64,000 nucleotides of DNA, taken from assembly GCF_042237075.1 (NCBI RefSeq), contig NZ_JBCGDC010000005.1, forward strand, positions 1 through 64,000. The letters are read 5' to 3'. The notes beneath the pieces were generated by a model. That model saw nothing but the letters and a program-made list of their open reading frames with translations. It was not told where the DNA came from and searched no databases. Position 1 is the stretch's first letter. Each line of letters begins with the position of its first letter. Shown one piece after another: positions 1 to 8,232 of the stretch. The DNA is from Polymorphospora lycopeni (GTDB lineage Bacteria > Actinomycetota > Actinomycetes > Mycobacteriales > Micromonosporaceae). Position numbers and translations under genes: made by a program.

Positions 1-2382
1 CGCACCGTCCCCGCCCGGCCCCGGCCCGCCCGGACCGTCCCCGGCCGCGCCGGACCCGGCCGACCCGTCGTCGTCCGGCCCGTCGCCACGCGGGCCGGCA
101 CCGCCAGAACCGTCGCCGGTCGGCGGGTCCACGGTGCCGGCGCCCAGCTCGTAGAGGAAACGGCTCGGCTGTTCCTCGTAGTCCGCGCCGCCGCCGGCCC
201 CGGCGGAGGCGACCGCGGTGACCAGCAGCCGCCGCCGGGCCCGGGTCGCCGCGACGTGGAAGAGGCGGCGCTCCTCGGCGAGCATGGCCGCCGACTGCCC
301 GGCCATCGCGGCCGCGGTGCCGGCTCCGGCGGCCCGGCCGGCGAGCACGTCGACCAGCCGCTCCGAGCCGAGCAGGCTGCCGCGCAACCGCAGGTCGGGC
401 CAGACCCCCTCCTGCACCCCGGCGACGACCACGAGGTCCCACTCCAGTCCCTTGGCCGCGTGGGCGGTCAGCAGGCGTACGGCCTCGCCGCGGTCGGCGC
501 TCGGGGCGAGCGTGTCGGCCGGCAGCTGCTGGCCGAGCACGTGGTCGAGGAAGACCTCGATGCGGGCCCCGGGCAGCCGGTCGACGAACCGGGCCGCGGT
601 GTCGAACAGCACCACGACCGCGTCGAGGTCGCGGTCGGCGGCCGCGGCCCGCATCCGGGGTACGGTGTCCGGCTCGCCGGGCGTCACCGGGCCGCGCGAG
701 GTGAGCCCGTGCCACCGCTCGGCGAGCCCGGTGGCCCGCCACACCGCCCACAGCACGTCCTCGGCGGTCGCCCCGGGTGCGGCGGCGGCCTCGCGCGCGG
801 TGCCGAGCAGGGCGGCGACCGTCTGTGCCGGCGCCGCCCAGCGGCGCTCGACCGCGACCAGCTCGGTCGGGTCGCGCAGCGCCTCGACCAGCAGCTCGCC
901 GGAGGGCCGCCGGTCGCCGGCGGCCAGCGCGAGGGCCCGCAGCCCCTGGCGCAGCCGCCGCTCGGCGAGCGGGTCCGCGCCGCCCAGCGGCGAGTGCAGC
1001 AGCGCCACCGCCGCCTCCTCGTCGAGCCGGTCCGGTTCCAGCGCGCAGCGCAGCAACAGCAGCAGCGGGGCCACCGCCGGTTGCAGGTGCAGCGGCAGGT
1101 CCTCGGAGTGCACGACGGTGGGAACGGCGGCGGCGTGCAGGGCCCGGTGGAGCGACGGCAGTTGGCGGGCGGTGGAGCGGACGATCACCGCCATCCGCGA
1201 CCACGGCACGCCGTCGACCAGGTGTGCCTCGCGCAGCGCGTGGGCGACGTACGTCGACTCGCTGGTCGCGGACCGGAAGGTGCGCACCTCGACCGAGCCG
1301 GGCGGGATGCCGGGCTGCGGGCGCCGCTCCCGGGGGCCGGCGGGGCCGCGCAGCCGGCGGGCGAGCCGGTTGGTGGCGGCGAGCAGCCGGCCACCGGCCC
1401 GGTAGGAGGTGTGCAGGGTGACCGTGGCGGCGGGGGCGCCGGACACGGTGCGGAACCGCTGCGGAAACGTGGCCACGATGGTCGGGTCGGCGCCCCGGAA
1501 CGAGTACGTCGACGAGTCGGGGTCGGCGAAGGCCACCAGCGACCGGCCGCCGTCGGCGATCCTCGCCAGCAGCTCGACCTGGGCCGGGTCGGTGTCGGCC
1601 AGCTCGTCGACGTAGACGTGGGCGAGCCGGCGGCGTTCCGCGGCGAGCAGTTCGGGATCGTCGGCGAGCAGGCCGGTGGCGGCCCGGACCAGTTCGGCGG
1701 GGTCGTAGGCGACCGAACCGCGGGTGGTCGCGTCGCGCAGGGCCAGCACGGCGACGTATTCGCGCAGGAACCGGGCGGCCGCCGGCCAGTCGGCGCGGTC
1801 GAGCTGCTCGCCCAGGCGGGCCAGTTGCGCCGGCCCGACGCCGCGCTCCGCCGCCCGCATCAGCAGGTCGCGCAACTGCCCGGCGAAGGCCCGGGTGCGC
1901 AGCGCCGGCCGCAGGTCCAGCGGCCAGCCGTACGGATCGTCGCCGTCCTCGTCGGGGCCGACCACGTCGAGCAGTTCCCGGATGATCAGGTCCTGCTCCG
2001 GGCCGGTCAGCAGCCGGGGCGACGGTTCGCCCCGGCTGGCGGCGGCCCGGCGCAGCAGCCCGAACGCGTACGCGGGAAAGGTGCGGACGAGGGGTTCGTG
2101 CACCACCCGGCCGGCGGCACCGACGATGCGGGCCTCGATCCGGTGCCGCAGCGCGGTGGCGGTCCGCCGGCCGAAGGTGAGCACCAGGACGCGTTCCGGG
2201 TCGGTGCCCTCCGCGACCCGGGCGGCGACCGCCTCGACCAGGGTGCTGGTCTTGCCGGTGCCCGGCCCGCCGACCACCAGCAGCGGCCCGTCGACGTGGG
2301 CGACGGCCGTCTCGTGGCCGGGGTCACGGACAGTCGCCGGCGCGGCCTCGGCCGGCCGACGGACCAGCCGGTACGCCTGCAT
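1..2382 (-). CDS. UvrD/Rep-family ATP-dependent helicase, AdnA-like (3' end outside window)
   Basis: Superfamily 1 DNA helicase, probably for double-strand-break end processing. The frame is open from ATG 2382 to the window edge (794 codons), so the C-terminus is missing. Visible motifs: Walker A GGPGTGKT near residues 38-45, the Walker B/DE motif VYVDELADTD, ADPDSSTYSFRGAD (motif III region), TAHAAKGLEWDLVVV (motif V) and RRLFHVAATRARR (motif VI). The motif layout and 'LLVVGGPGTGKTSTL' opening resemble actinobacterial AdnA, which carries a C-terminal RecB-type nuclease and is followed by adnB. Both would lie beyond position 1, so AdnA identity is inference; a stand-alone UvrD-like helicase is the alternative. 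Confidence 0.85.
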   Translation of the reverse strand, partial: MQAYRLVRRPAEAAPATVRDPGHETAVAHVDGPLLVVGGPGTGKTSTLVEAVAARVAEGTDPERVLVLTFGRRTATALRHRIEARIVGAAGRVVHEPLVRTFPAYAFGLLRRAAASRGEPSPRLLTGPEQDLIIRELLDVVGPDEDGDDPYGWPLDLRPALRTRAFAGQLRDLLMRAAERGVGPAQLARLGEQLDRADWPAAARFLREYVAVLALRDATTRGSVAYDPAELVRAATGLLADDPELLAAERRRLAHVYVDELADTDPAQVELLARIADGGRSLVAFADPDSSTYSFRGADPTIVATFPQRFRTVSGAPAATVTLHTSYRAGGRLLAATNRLARRLRGPAGPRERRPQPGIPPGSVEVRTFRSATSESTYVAHALREAHLVDGVPWSRMAVIVRSTARQLPSLHRALHAAAVPTVVHSEDLPLHLQPAVAPLLLLLRCALEPDRLDEEAAVALLHSPLGGADPLAERRLRQGLRALALAAGDRRPSGELLVEALRDPTELVAVERRWAAPAQTVAALLGTAREAAAAPGATAEDVLWAVWRATGLAERWHGLTSRGPVTPGEPDTVPRMRAAAADRDLDAVVVLFDTAARFVDRLPGARIEVFLDHVLGQQLPADTLAPSADRGEAVRLLTAHAAKGLEWDLVVVAGVQEGVWPDLRLRGSLLGSERLVDVLAGRAAGAGTAAAMAGQSAAMLAEERRLFHVAATRARRRLLVTAVASAGAGGGADYEEQPSRFLYELGAGTVDPPTGDGSGGAGPRGDGPDDDGSAGSGAAGDGPGGPGPGGDGA

Positions 2383-2454
2383 CCGCTCATCTCACCATGA
2401 CGCACCGACACCACGACGGCCCAGGACCCGTGGCGCGGCGGGCCGCCGGCCGGC

Positions 2455-3000
2455 TCAGCCGAGACGCTCCTCGATGGCGTCGAGGGCGGCGGGCACCGAG
2501 TCGACGACGAGCAGCAGGTCGATCGCGGCCTCCTTGGCGAACCGCAGGTCCGGCAGGCCGGCCAGCCAGTCGACCAGTCCGGCGTAGAAGCCGTCGGAGT
2601 CGACCAGGACGATCGGCTTGCGGTGCATGGCCAGGGTCGCGGTGGTCCACACCTCGAAGAGTTCGTCGAGTGTGCCGAGGCCGCCGGGCAGGGTCAGGAA
2701 CGCGTCCGATTTGTCGATCATGACGGTCTTGCGGCTCGCCATGTCGGCCGTGATCACCAGCTCGTCGGAGTGCGTGTCGGCGACCTCCAGGTCGACCAGC
2801 GCCTGCGGGATCACCCCGACCGTACGGCCACCGCCGGCCCGGGCGCCGTCGGCGACCGCGCCCATCATGCCGACACAGCCGCCGCCGGAGACCAGCGTGT
2901 GCCCCCGGCGGGCGATCTCCCGCCCGGCCTGGTCGGCCAGGTCGAGGAAACGGCGGTCCAGGGTGCGCGACGAGGCGCAGAAGACGCAGATGGCGGCCAT
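2455..3000 (-). CDS. LOG-family (TIGR00730) Rossmann protein, short paralogue
   Basis: A 181-residue member of the 'lysine decarboxylase-like' LOG family. Characterised members are cytokinin riboside 5'-monophosphate phosphoribohydrolases or general nucleoside-monophosphate glycosidases. Diagnostic features are SGGGCVGMMG (about 38-47), the R-K pair at 90-91 and PGGLGTLDE (105-113), the catalytic phosphoribosyl-binding motif. The ATG at 3000 lies two bases past the stop of the longer LOG gene upstream, so the pair is surely co-transcribed and probably coupled. Family assignment is secure; the physiological substrate in this bacterium is unknown. Confidence 0.88.
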   Translation of the reverse strand: MAAICVFCASSRTLDRRFLDLADQAGREIARRGHTLVSGGGCVGMMGAVADGARAGGGRTVGVIPQALVDLEVADTHSDELVITADMASRKTVMIDKSDAFLTLPGGLGTLDELFEVWTTATLAMHRKPIVLVDSDGFYAGLVDWLAGLPDLRFAKEAAIDLLLVVDSVPAALDAIEERLG

Positions 3001-3002
3001 GG

Positions 3003-3890
3003 TCAGCGGCCCGCCGGGCGCTCGGTCGCCGACGGCTGCCCCGCCGACCCCCGCTCGACCGCCTCGGCAATCGCCTTCGCCTCGGCCCGCGCCGCCTCGA
3101 CCTGGGCGGCCGCGGTCTCCTGGATCGCCTCCTGCTCGGCGGCGAGCGCCGCGTCGGCGTCGACGATGTGCCGTACGGCCGTCGCCACGTCGTCGGTCAC
3201 GCAGATCAGGTCGAGGTCGGCCGGCCCGATCTTGCCGTCGGCGGCCAGCGTGTCGCGCAGCCAGTCCAGCAGCCCCCGCCAGTACGCCTCGCCCATCAGC
3301 ACGACCGGGAAGCGGGTCACCTTGCCGGTCTGCACCAGGGTGAGCGCCTCGAACATCTCGTCGAGGGTGCCGAACCCGCCCGGCAGGACCACGAACGCCT
3401 GCGCGTACTTGACGAACATGGTCTTGCGGGCGAAGAAGTAGCGGAAGTTGATGCCCAGGTCGACCCACTCGTTGATGCCCTGCTCGAACGGCAGCTCGAT
3501 GCCGAGCCCGACCGACTGGCCGCCGGCCTCGGTCGCGCCCCGGTTGGCCGCCGCCATCACGCCCGGCCCGCCGCCGGTGATGACCGCGTAGCCGGCCTGC
3601 GCCAGGGCCGCGCCGAGCCGCTCCGCGAGCTGGCACTCGGGGCTGTCGGGCTTGCTGCGGGCCGAGCCGAAGACGCTGACCGCGGGCGGCAGGTCGGCGA
3701 GGCTGTCGAAGCCCTCGACGAACTCCGACAGGATGCGCAGCGCCCGCCAGGCGTCCCGGGTCTTCCAGTCGCCCCGGCCACGTGAGTCGAGCAGCCCCTG
3801 GTCGGCGGTGGCCCGCGGGATCGCGTCACGGCGCAGGGTCACCGGGCCCCGGTGCCACTCCGGCCCGCCGGGAAGGATTCGCTCGCTCAT
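3003..3890 (-). CDS. LOG-family (TIGR00730) Rossmann protein, long paralogue
   Basis: A 295-residue LOG protein with TGGGPGVMAAANRG (about 105-118), an R-K pair near 155 and PGGFGTLDE (170-178). Compared with its tandem neighbour it has about 70 extra N-terminal residues and an Ala/Glu-rich, helix-forming C-terminal tail after residue 240 that looks like a coiled coil. The ATG at 3890 lies inside a short repeated sequence, so the first residues (MSERI) are encoded by repeat DNA. Upstream in-frame starts reach 4046 but run through the repeat and show no LOG homology. The longer form may be regulatory or oligomerise differently from the short form; that is inference. Confidence 0.85.
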   Translation of the reverse strand: MSERILPGGPEWHRGPVTLRRDAIPRATADQGLLDSRGRGDWKTRDAWRALRILSEFVEGFDSLADLPPAVSVFGSARSKPDSPECQLAERLGAALAQAGYAVITGGGPGVMAAANRGATEAGGQSVGLGIELPFEQGINEWVDLGINFRYFFARKTMFVKYAQAFVVLPGGFGTLDEMFEALTLVQTGKVTRFPVVLMGEAYWRGLLDWLRDTLAADGKIGPADLDLICVTDDVATAVRHIVDADAALAAEQEAIQETAAAQVEAARAEAKAIAEAVERGSAGQPSATERPAGR

Positions 3891-3965
3891 GCCGTCCACT
3901 CGCTCCGCTCGCGGCCGCCATGAGCCGACCTGGGCCAACCGATTCGCTCGCTCCGCTCGCTCATG
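3876..3965. repeat. Interspersed 'GAGCGAGCGGAGCGAGCGAA'-type repeat cluster
   Basis: Read on the minus strand, 3965-3941 contains ATG followed by GAGCGAGCGGAGCGAGCGAA; a shortened copy (ATGAGCGAGCGAATC) sits at 3890-3876 and a partial copy (GCGAGCGGAGCGAGTG) at about 3913-3898. Each full copy encodes MSERSERI. One shortened copy supplies the actual start codon of the long LOG gene. I did not see full copies elsewhere in this window. Confidence 0.7.
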
Positions 3966-4138
3966 ACGCCCACGGTAGTTGGCGGCGCCGGGCGGCATGA
4001 ACGCGCCCACCAGCGGTGGAGAGAAAAAGATCCGCACCGGGTGCAACCAAATCGGTGGTGGCGGCGTCTCTTATTCCACATACTGCGTATGCGCGGCGCC
4101 CCGGCACCGCCGCCGGGGCCTTCGGGGGGAGGAACGCC

Positions 4139-4195
4139 ATGAGCGAATACCGCACGCAGGGCGAGCGCGGCGTACCGGACGGGGTGTCTCCATGA
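4139..4195 (+). CDS. 18-residue leader ORF coupled to downstream small ORF
   Basis: ATG 4139 follows a strong Shine-Dalgarno sequence (GGGGGAGGA, spacing about 6-7). The frame encodes MSEYRTQGERGVPDGVSP and stops at TGA 4193-4195, overlapping the ATG at 4192 of the next small ORF (ATGA). The strong ribosome site plus exact overlap suggests it is translated and couples the second ORF. It is too short for homology; no function is proposed. Confidence 0.4.
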   Translation: MSEYRTQGERGVPDGVSP

Positions 4196-4338
4196 CCCGG
4201 TCGGAGATCATCCGGCAGCGCCGGGAGATGCAGCGCCGAATCCGTGAGGTGGTGGCCCAGCGCCGGGTGGAGGTCGCCCGGCCGCCGCGCCGGACCGACG
4301 GCGCCGACGATCCGGAGCCCGGCCCGGCCACGACCTGA
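4192..4338 (+). CDS. 48-residue basic small protein, unknown function
   Basis: Encodes a strongly basic, helix-prone peptide (MTRSEIIRQRREMQRRIREV...) with many Arg/Gln heptad-like positions through residue 30, then a Pro/Asp-rich tail. It starts in an ATGA overlap with the 18-residue leader ORF and has no ribosome site of its own. It lies between the LOG pair and dapE and is convergent with dapE. The Arg-rich amphipathic helix could bind nucleic acid or form a coiled coil, but there is no recognisable family. Confidence 0.45.
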   Translation: MTRSEIIRQRREMQRRIREVVAQRRVEVARPPRRTDGADDPEPGPATT

Positions 4339-4373
4339 CCGGGCGCCGGCGCGGGCCGGCCGCCGGCCGGTGT

Positions 4374-5441
4374 TCAGGCCAGCCAGCGGCGCAGCGTGGC
4401 GGCTCCCTCGCGGATCAGACCGATCTCGACGTGCTCGTCGGGTGCGTGGGCCACGTTCGGGTCGCCCGGGCCGAAGTTGAGCGCCGGGATGCCCAGCGCC
4501 GCGAACCGGGCCACGTCGGTCCAGCCGAGCTTGCCGACCGGGGCCGCGCCGACCGCGGCCAGGAACTCCACCGCCGGGGCGGCGGTGAGACCGGGCAGCG
4601 CGCCGGCCGCCGAGTCGGTCAGCGTCACCTCGAAACCGTCGAAGACCTCCTGTACGTGCGCGTGCGCCTCGTCGGGCGTCCGGTCGGGGGCGAACCGGTA
4701 GTTGACCTCGACCTCGCACAGGTCCGGCACCACGTTGCCGGCCACACCGCCGTGGATGCGGACCGCGTTGAGCCCTTCGCGGTAGGTGCAGCCGTCGATC
4801 TCGACGGTGCGGGCCTCGTAGGCGGCCAGCCGGTCGAGCACCGCCCCGGCGGCGTGGATCGCGTTGACCCCCTTCCAGGAGCGGGCCGAGTGGGCCCGCC
4901 GGCCGCGGGTCCGTACGGTCGCCCGCATGGTGCCCTGGCAGCCGGCCTCCACCACCCCGTACGTCGGTTCGAGCAGCACCGCGAAGTCCGCCTCCAGCCA
5001 GTGCGGGTACGCCTGCGCGACGAGGTTGAGCCCGTTGTAGCGGGACTCGATCTCCTCGGCCTCGTAGAAGAAGTAGGTCACGTCGTAGCGCGGCTCGGGC
5101 AGGGTGACGGCCAGGTTGAGCGCGAACGCGACCCCGGACTTCATGTCGCTGGTCCCGCAGCCGTAGATCCGGTCGCCCTCGACCGTGGACGGGAAGTTGT
5201 CGTTGAGCGGCACGGTGTCGAGGTGGCCGGCCAGCACGACCCGCTGCGCCCGGCCCAGGTCCGTACGCGCCATCAGCGTGTTCCCGTGCCGGTGGGTGGT
5301 CAGGTGGGGCAGCGACCGCAGCACCTCCTCGACCCGGTCGGCGATCTCCTTCTCGTCGAGCGAGACGGACTCGATGTCGACCAGGGCGCGGGTCAGCGCG
5401 ACCGGGTCGGCCAGTACCTCGGGGGTCAGCGGGTTCACCAT
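4374..5441 (-). CDS. dapE: Succinyl-diaminopimelate desuccinylase
   Basis: M20 metallopeptidase that hydrolyses N-succinyl-LL-diaminopimelate to LL-DAP and succinate, the last succinylase step before epimerisation for peptidoglycan and lysine. The 355-residue protein shows GHLDTVP (H73, D75), GTSDMKSG (D99), the catalytic YEAEEIE (E129/E130), LLEPT and AHAPDEHVEIG near the C-terminus, together the expected dinuclear zinc ligands. ATG 5441 is preferred over an upstream GTG (5450) because a minus-strand TACCGT -10 element ends seven bases before it, giving a leaderless mRNA. It is divergent from dapD with 24 bases between the genes. Confidence 0.95.
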   Translation of the reverse strand: MVNPLTPEVLADPVALTRALVDIESVSLDEKEIADRVEEVLRSLPHLTTHRHGNTLMARTDLGRAQRVVLAGHLDTVPLNDNFPSTVEGDRIYGCGTSDMKSGVAFALNLAVTLPEPRYDVTYFFYEAEEIESRYNGLNLVAQAYPHWLEADFAVLLEPTYGVVEAGCQGTMRATVRTRGRRAHSARSWKGVNAIHAAGAVLDRLAAYEARTVEIDGCTYREGLNAVRIHGGVAGNVVPDLCEVEVNYRFAPDRTPDEAHAHVQEVFDGFEVTLTDSAAGALPGLTAAPAVEFLAAVGAAPVGKLGWTDVARFAALGIPALNFGPGDPNVAHAPDEHVEIGLIREGAATLRRWLA

Positions 5442-5448
5442 GCCCCGC

Positions 5449-5458
5449 ACGGTACCTT
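5449..5458. promoter_or_regulatory. Shared divergent leaderless promoter core for dapE and dapD
   Basis: The palindrome GGTACC (5451-5456) contributes to a -10 on each strand: TACCTT (5453-5458, plus) and TACCGT (5454-5449, minus). Each ends exactly seven bases before the start codon of its gene (GTG 5466 and ATG 5441). The two RNA polymerase sites overlap physically. No ribosome site is seen for either gene. Confidence 0.6.
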
Positions 5459-5465
5459 CGAGGCC

Positions 5466-6407
5466 GTGACGAACACGCAGCCCGCCTGGGGCATCGGCCT
5501 GGCCACGACCACCGCCGACGGACAGGTGCTCGACACCTGGTATCCGGCCGGCCTACTCGGGCTCGGCGCCCGGCCGGCAGACACCGACGAGAGCCGGCTC
5601 GCCGGCGCGACCGGCGACCGGGCGCTGCCCGGCCTGCGTACGGTCGTGGTGGTCACCGAGATCGGCTCACTGGCCGACCCGATCAAGGACGCCGCCGACG
5701 CTTACCTGCGGTTGCACCTGCTCTCGCACCGCCTGGTGCGGCCGAACGAACTGAACCTGGACGGCATCTTCGGGGCGCTGGCCAACGTCGCCTGGACGTC
5801 GGCCGGGCCGTGCCCGCCGGACCGGGTCGACGAACTGCGGCTGGTCGAGCGGGCCGCCGGCCGCCACCTGGCCGTGTACGGGGTGGACAAGTTCCCCCGG
5901 ATGACCGACTACGTGGTGCCGTCCGGGGTGCGGATCGCCGACGCCGACCGGGTGCGGCTCGGCGCCCACCTGGCGTCCGGCACGACGGTGATGCATGAGG
6001 GCTTCTGCAACTTCAACGCCGGCACGCTGGGCGCCTCGATGGTCGAGGGCCGGATCGTGGCCGGGGTGGTCGTCGGTGACGGCTCCGACATCGGCGGCGG
6101 CGCCTCGATCATGGGCACGCTGTCCGGCGGTGGCAAGGACCGGGTCAGCATCGGCGAGCGCAGCCTGATCGGCGCGAACGCCGGCGTCGGGATCTCGCTC
6201 GGCGACGACTGCGTGGTCGAGGCCGGCTGCTACATCACCGCGGCCTCGAAGCTGCTCCTGCCCGACGGCCGGGTGGTCAAGGCCCGCGAGCTGTCCGGTG
6301 TGGACGGTCTGCTGTTCTGGCGCAACTCGGTCACCGGCGCGCTGGAGGCGAAGCCGCGCACCGGCACCGGCATCGAGCTCAACGCCGCGCTGCACGCCAA
6401 CGACTGA
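5466..6407 (+). CDS. dapD: 2,3,4,5-tetrahydropyridine-2,6-dicarboxylate N-succinyltransferase
   Basis: Transfers succinyl from succinyl-CoA to tetrahydrodipicolinate, opening the succinylase branch of DAP/lysine synthesis. The 313-residue protein has a mixed N-terminal domain and a left-handed beta-helix of hexapeptide repeats from about residue 165 (VRLGAHLASGTTVMHEGFCNFNAG, then IVAGVVVGDGSDIGGGASIMG and further coils) typical of the actinobacterial DapD trimer. GTG 5466 is chosen because a TACCTT -10 sits seven bases upstream and no in-frame alternative has a ribosome site. The divergent partner dapE acts two steps later in the same pathway. Confidence 0.95.
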   Translation: MTNTQPAWGIGLATTTADGQVLDTWYPAGLLGLGARPADTDESRLAGATGDRALPGLRTVVVVTEIGSLADPIKDAADAYLRLHLLSHRLVRPNELNLDGIFGALANVAWTSAGPCPPDRVDELRLVERAAGRHLAVYGVDKFPRMTDYVVPSGVRIADADRVRLGAHLASGTTVMHEGFCNFNAGTLGASMVEGRIVAGVVVGDGSDIGGGASIMGTLSGGGKDRVSIGERSLIGANAGVGISLGDDCVVEAGCYITAASKLLLPDGRVVKARELSGVDGLLFWRNSVTGALEAKPRTGTGIELNAALHAND

Positions 6408-6458
6408 GCCGCCGGGCCGGCGACGAACGGGCCGGCGGAGCGACGAACGGGATCAGGG

Positions 6459-6502
6459 GTCGGCCCCCGCCCCGCCGAGGCAGTGGCGGGACGGGGGCCG
6501 AC
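6459..6502. terminator. Bidirectional hairpin terminator after dapD
   Basis: Arms 6459-6476 and 6485-6502 are 18 bases each with one mismatch around an 8-base loop. It lies between the convergent ends of dapD and the secreted protein gene, so it can serve both strands. A CGACGAACGG direct repeat (6421 and 6441) precedes it. Confidence 0.75.
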
Positions 6503-6511
6503 GGCTTTCGC

Positions 6512-7318
6512 TCACTCCGGCGACTTGACGCTGCCGGTCGCGGCCGGTGAGAAGCGGCCGTCCTGCACGGTGTTCACGATGACGTTGAAGAACGTGTTCG
6601 CCGGCAGGCCGGTGGCGTCGAAGTACACCCGCCCGCTGCCCGGGTTGGCCGCCACGGAGAAGTCGCGGCGTTCCGGGATCCGCTCCGGCGGGCCGGACGC
6701 CTTGTAGACGGTGCGGATCCAGTTGACGCTGACCTGGTAGCGCTGCTCGTTCCAGGAGTTGTCGAGCCAGCTCATCCGGACCGTGCTCTGGGTGTAGTGG
6801 GTCGACGCCGACAGGGTCAGGTCGGTCGGCGCGGGCGGCTCGACCTTGTAGGTGTGGCAGCCGAGGAGGCGGTCCGCCGCGACCGGCGTCGTCCAGTCGC
6901 GGTAGTTCTCGACGTAGGCGCAGAACTCGTGCGTGCCATACGTGCCGGGGATCGGGACCGTGGTCGAGAAGCCGACCCAGCCGCCCCGGCCGGCGTGGTA
7001 CTGGTCGGCGTAGAACAGGCCGTAGTCGTAGTTGTACGCCCGGATCCGGACCCGTACCGGGCCGCCGTTGGCGTCCGACGCCCAGCCGGACACGCGCAGT
7101 TGCGCGCCGCCGAGGTACTGGTACGACTCCAGCGCCCCGACCGGACTCTTGTCCGACGGCGGCGGGGGTGGAGGTGGCGGGTCGCCGGGATCCTCGTTGC
7201 AGATGGGCGGCGGGTTCGGCCGGTCGCAGTAGGGCGCCGCGTTGGCCGGGACCGCGGGCAGGACGACGGCGGTGGCGGCGGCCAGCAGGCCCACGACGAA
7301 GGCACGGGTACGTCTCAT
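6512..7318 (-). CDS. Secreted protein with proline linker and fibronectin-III-like domain
   Basis: A 268-residue exported protein of unknown function. A Sec signal peptide (RRTR, then a hydrophobic stretch ending AVPANA about residue 27) leads into a Cys-containing segment and a run of eight prolines around residues 49-56. A beta-rich region follows (GAQLRVSGWASDANGG), then a C-terminal stretch (DLTLSASTHYTQSTVRMSWL) resembling an FnIII sandwich. Four cysteines in the mature part could form disulfides. The architecture suggests a surface or wall-associated adhesin or binding protein, but no catalytic motif is visible. Confidence 0.8.
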   Translation of the reverse strand: MRRTRAFVVGLLAAATAVVLPAVPANAAPYCDRPNPPPICNEDPGDPPPPPPPPSDKSPVGALESYQYLGGAQLRVSGWASDANGGPVRVRIRAYNYDYGLFYADQYHAGRGGWVGFSTTVPIPGTYGTHEFCAYVENYRDWTTPVAADRLLGCHTYKVEPPAPTDLTLSASTHYTQSTVRMSWLDNSWNEQRYQVSVNWIRTVYKASGPPERIPERRDFSVAANPGSGRVYFDATGLPANTFFNVIVNTVQDGRFSPAATGSVKSPE

Positions 7319-7538
7319 CGGATCATTACGGCACCCGCCGTTGGGAATCAGGTGGCAATCGACTGGAACCCGACCGCCCCGCCGTCCCCGGCCAGCGCCT
7401 CTAGCAGTGCGATCAGGCTTCCCGGGCAGAGCTGGGCAAACTGGTGCACATCATGTAAATAACCCAGCATCCGCCGTAGGGCGTTCCCACTCCCGGGCAT
7501 GATGGGCCTGCCCCCCTAACCACCAGGGAAGGCTGTCC

Positions 7539-8063
7539 GTGCCAGGTCACCGGTTGCTCGCCACCGCACTACTGATGCTGGTGCTGCCGTTGGCCGCCTG
7601 CGGCGCCGGTCGCCCCGCCACCGGCACGGCCGGCCCGACCCCCGGATACATCCTGGAGATCCCGCTGACCGTCGCGCCGGGGACCGCCTGGATGGGGGGT
7701 GAGCCCTTCACCCTCGCGTCGGAGATCACCGTCGCCACCGGCGAACCGGTGGTCGTCCTGCCCGGAACGGCGGGGGCGGGCCACACCACCGCCGTACGCT
7801 TCGCGGTCACCATAACCAACCGCCGGCCGGAACCGCTCGACGTGTCGGACGCGGTCGTACGCGCGAACGTCGGCGCGGCCCGCACCCCGGCGACCCTGGC
7901 CGACGGCGCCGGCCCGGGCTTCCGGGGCGTCGTCGAGCCGGGCCGGCAGCAGACGGTCGACCTGACGTTCAGCGTCCCGACCGGCGACCTGTCACTCATC
8001 GAGGTCCGGGTGACCCCGGCGGCCCGGATGGGGACGGCGCTCTTCCAGGGTTCGGTCGACTGA
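7539..8063 (+). CDS. Putative lipoprotein, unknown function
   Basis: A 174-residue lipoprotein: basic start, hydrophobic core and lipobox LAAC with the acylated Cys at 21, then a low-complexity linker and one beta-rich domain (GHTTAVRFAVTITNRRPEPL, QTVDLTFSVPTGDLSLIEVR) resembling an immunoglobulin-like or DUF4352-type fold. GTG 7539 follows a GGGAAGG ribosome site at good spacing. It leads a same-strand run of three exported-protein genes to 9776, although 169 bases separate it from the next. Substrate and partners are unknown. Confidence 0.75.
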   Translation: MPGHRLLATALLMLVLPLAACGAGRPATGTAGPTPGYILEIPLTVAPGTAWMGGEPFTLASEITVATGEPVVVLPGTAGAGHTTAVRFAVTITNRRPEPLDVSDAVVRANVGAARTPATLADGAGPGFRGVVEPGRQQTVDLTFSVPTGDLSLIEVRVTPAARMGTALFQGSVD

Positions 8064-8232
8064 CCGTCCCGACGGACTGTCGGCCAGCCGACAGCGACCC
8101 GACCATCACCATCTCGAGATTCGTCCGGTTGAGCCCGAAAAGAGACTACCGGCGGCTGCCGGCGACCGTCGCGCCGCGCCGACTCCCCCACGCGCCCACC
8201 GCCCGGCGCCGCACCCATCCGGAGGATCCACC

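Noticed and set aside
256..2400. 714-residue plus-strand frame opposite the helicase
   Set aside because: Low-complexity Arg/Gly/Gln-rich antisense shadow created by third-position GC; the minus frame has all SF1 helicase motifs.
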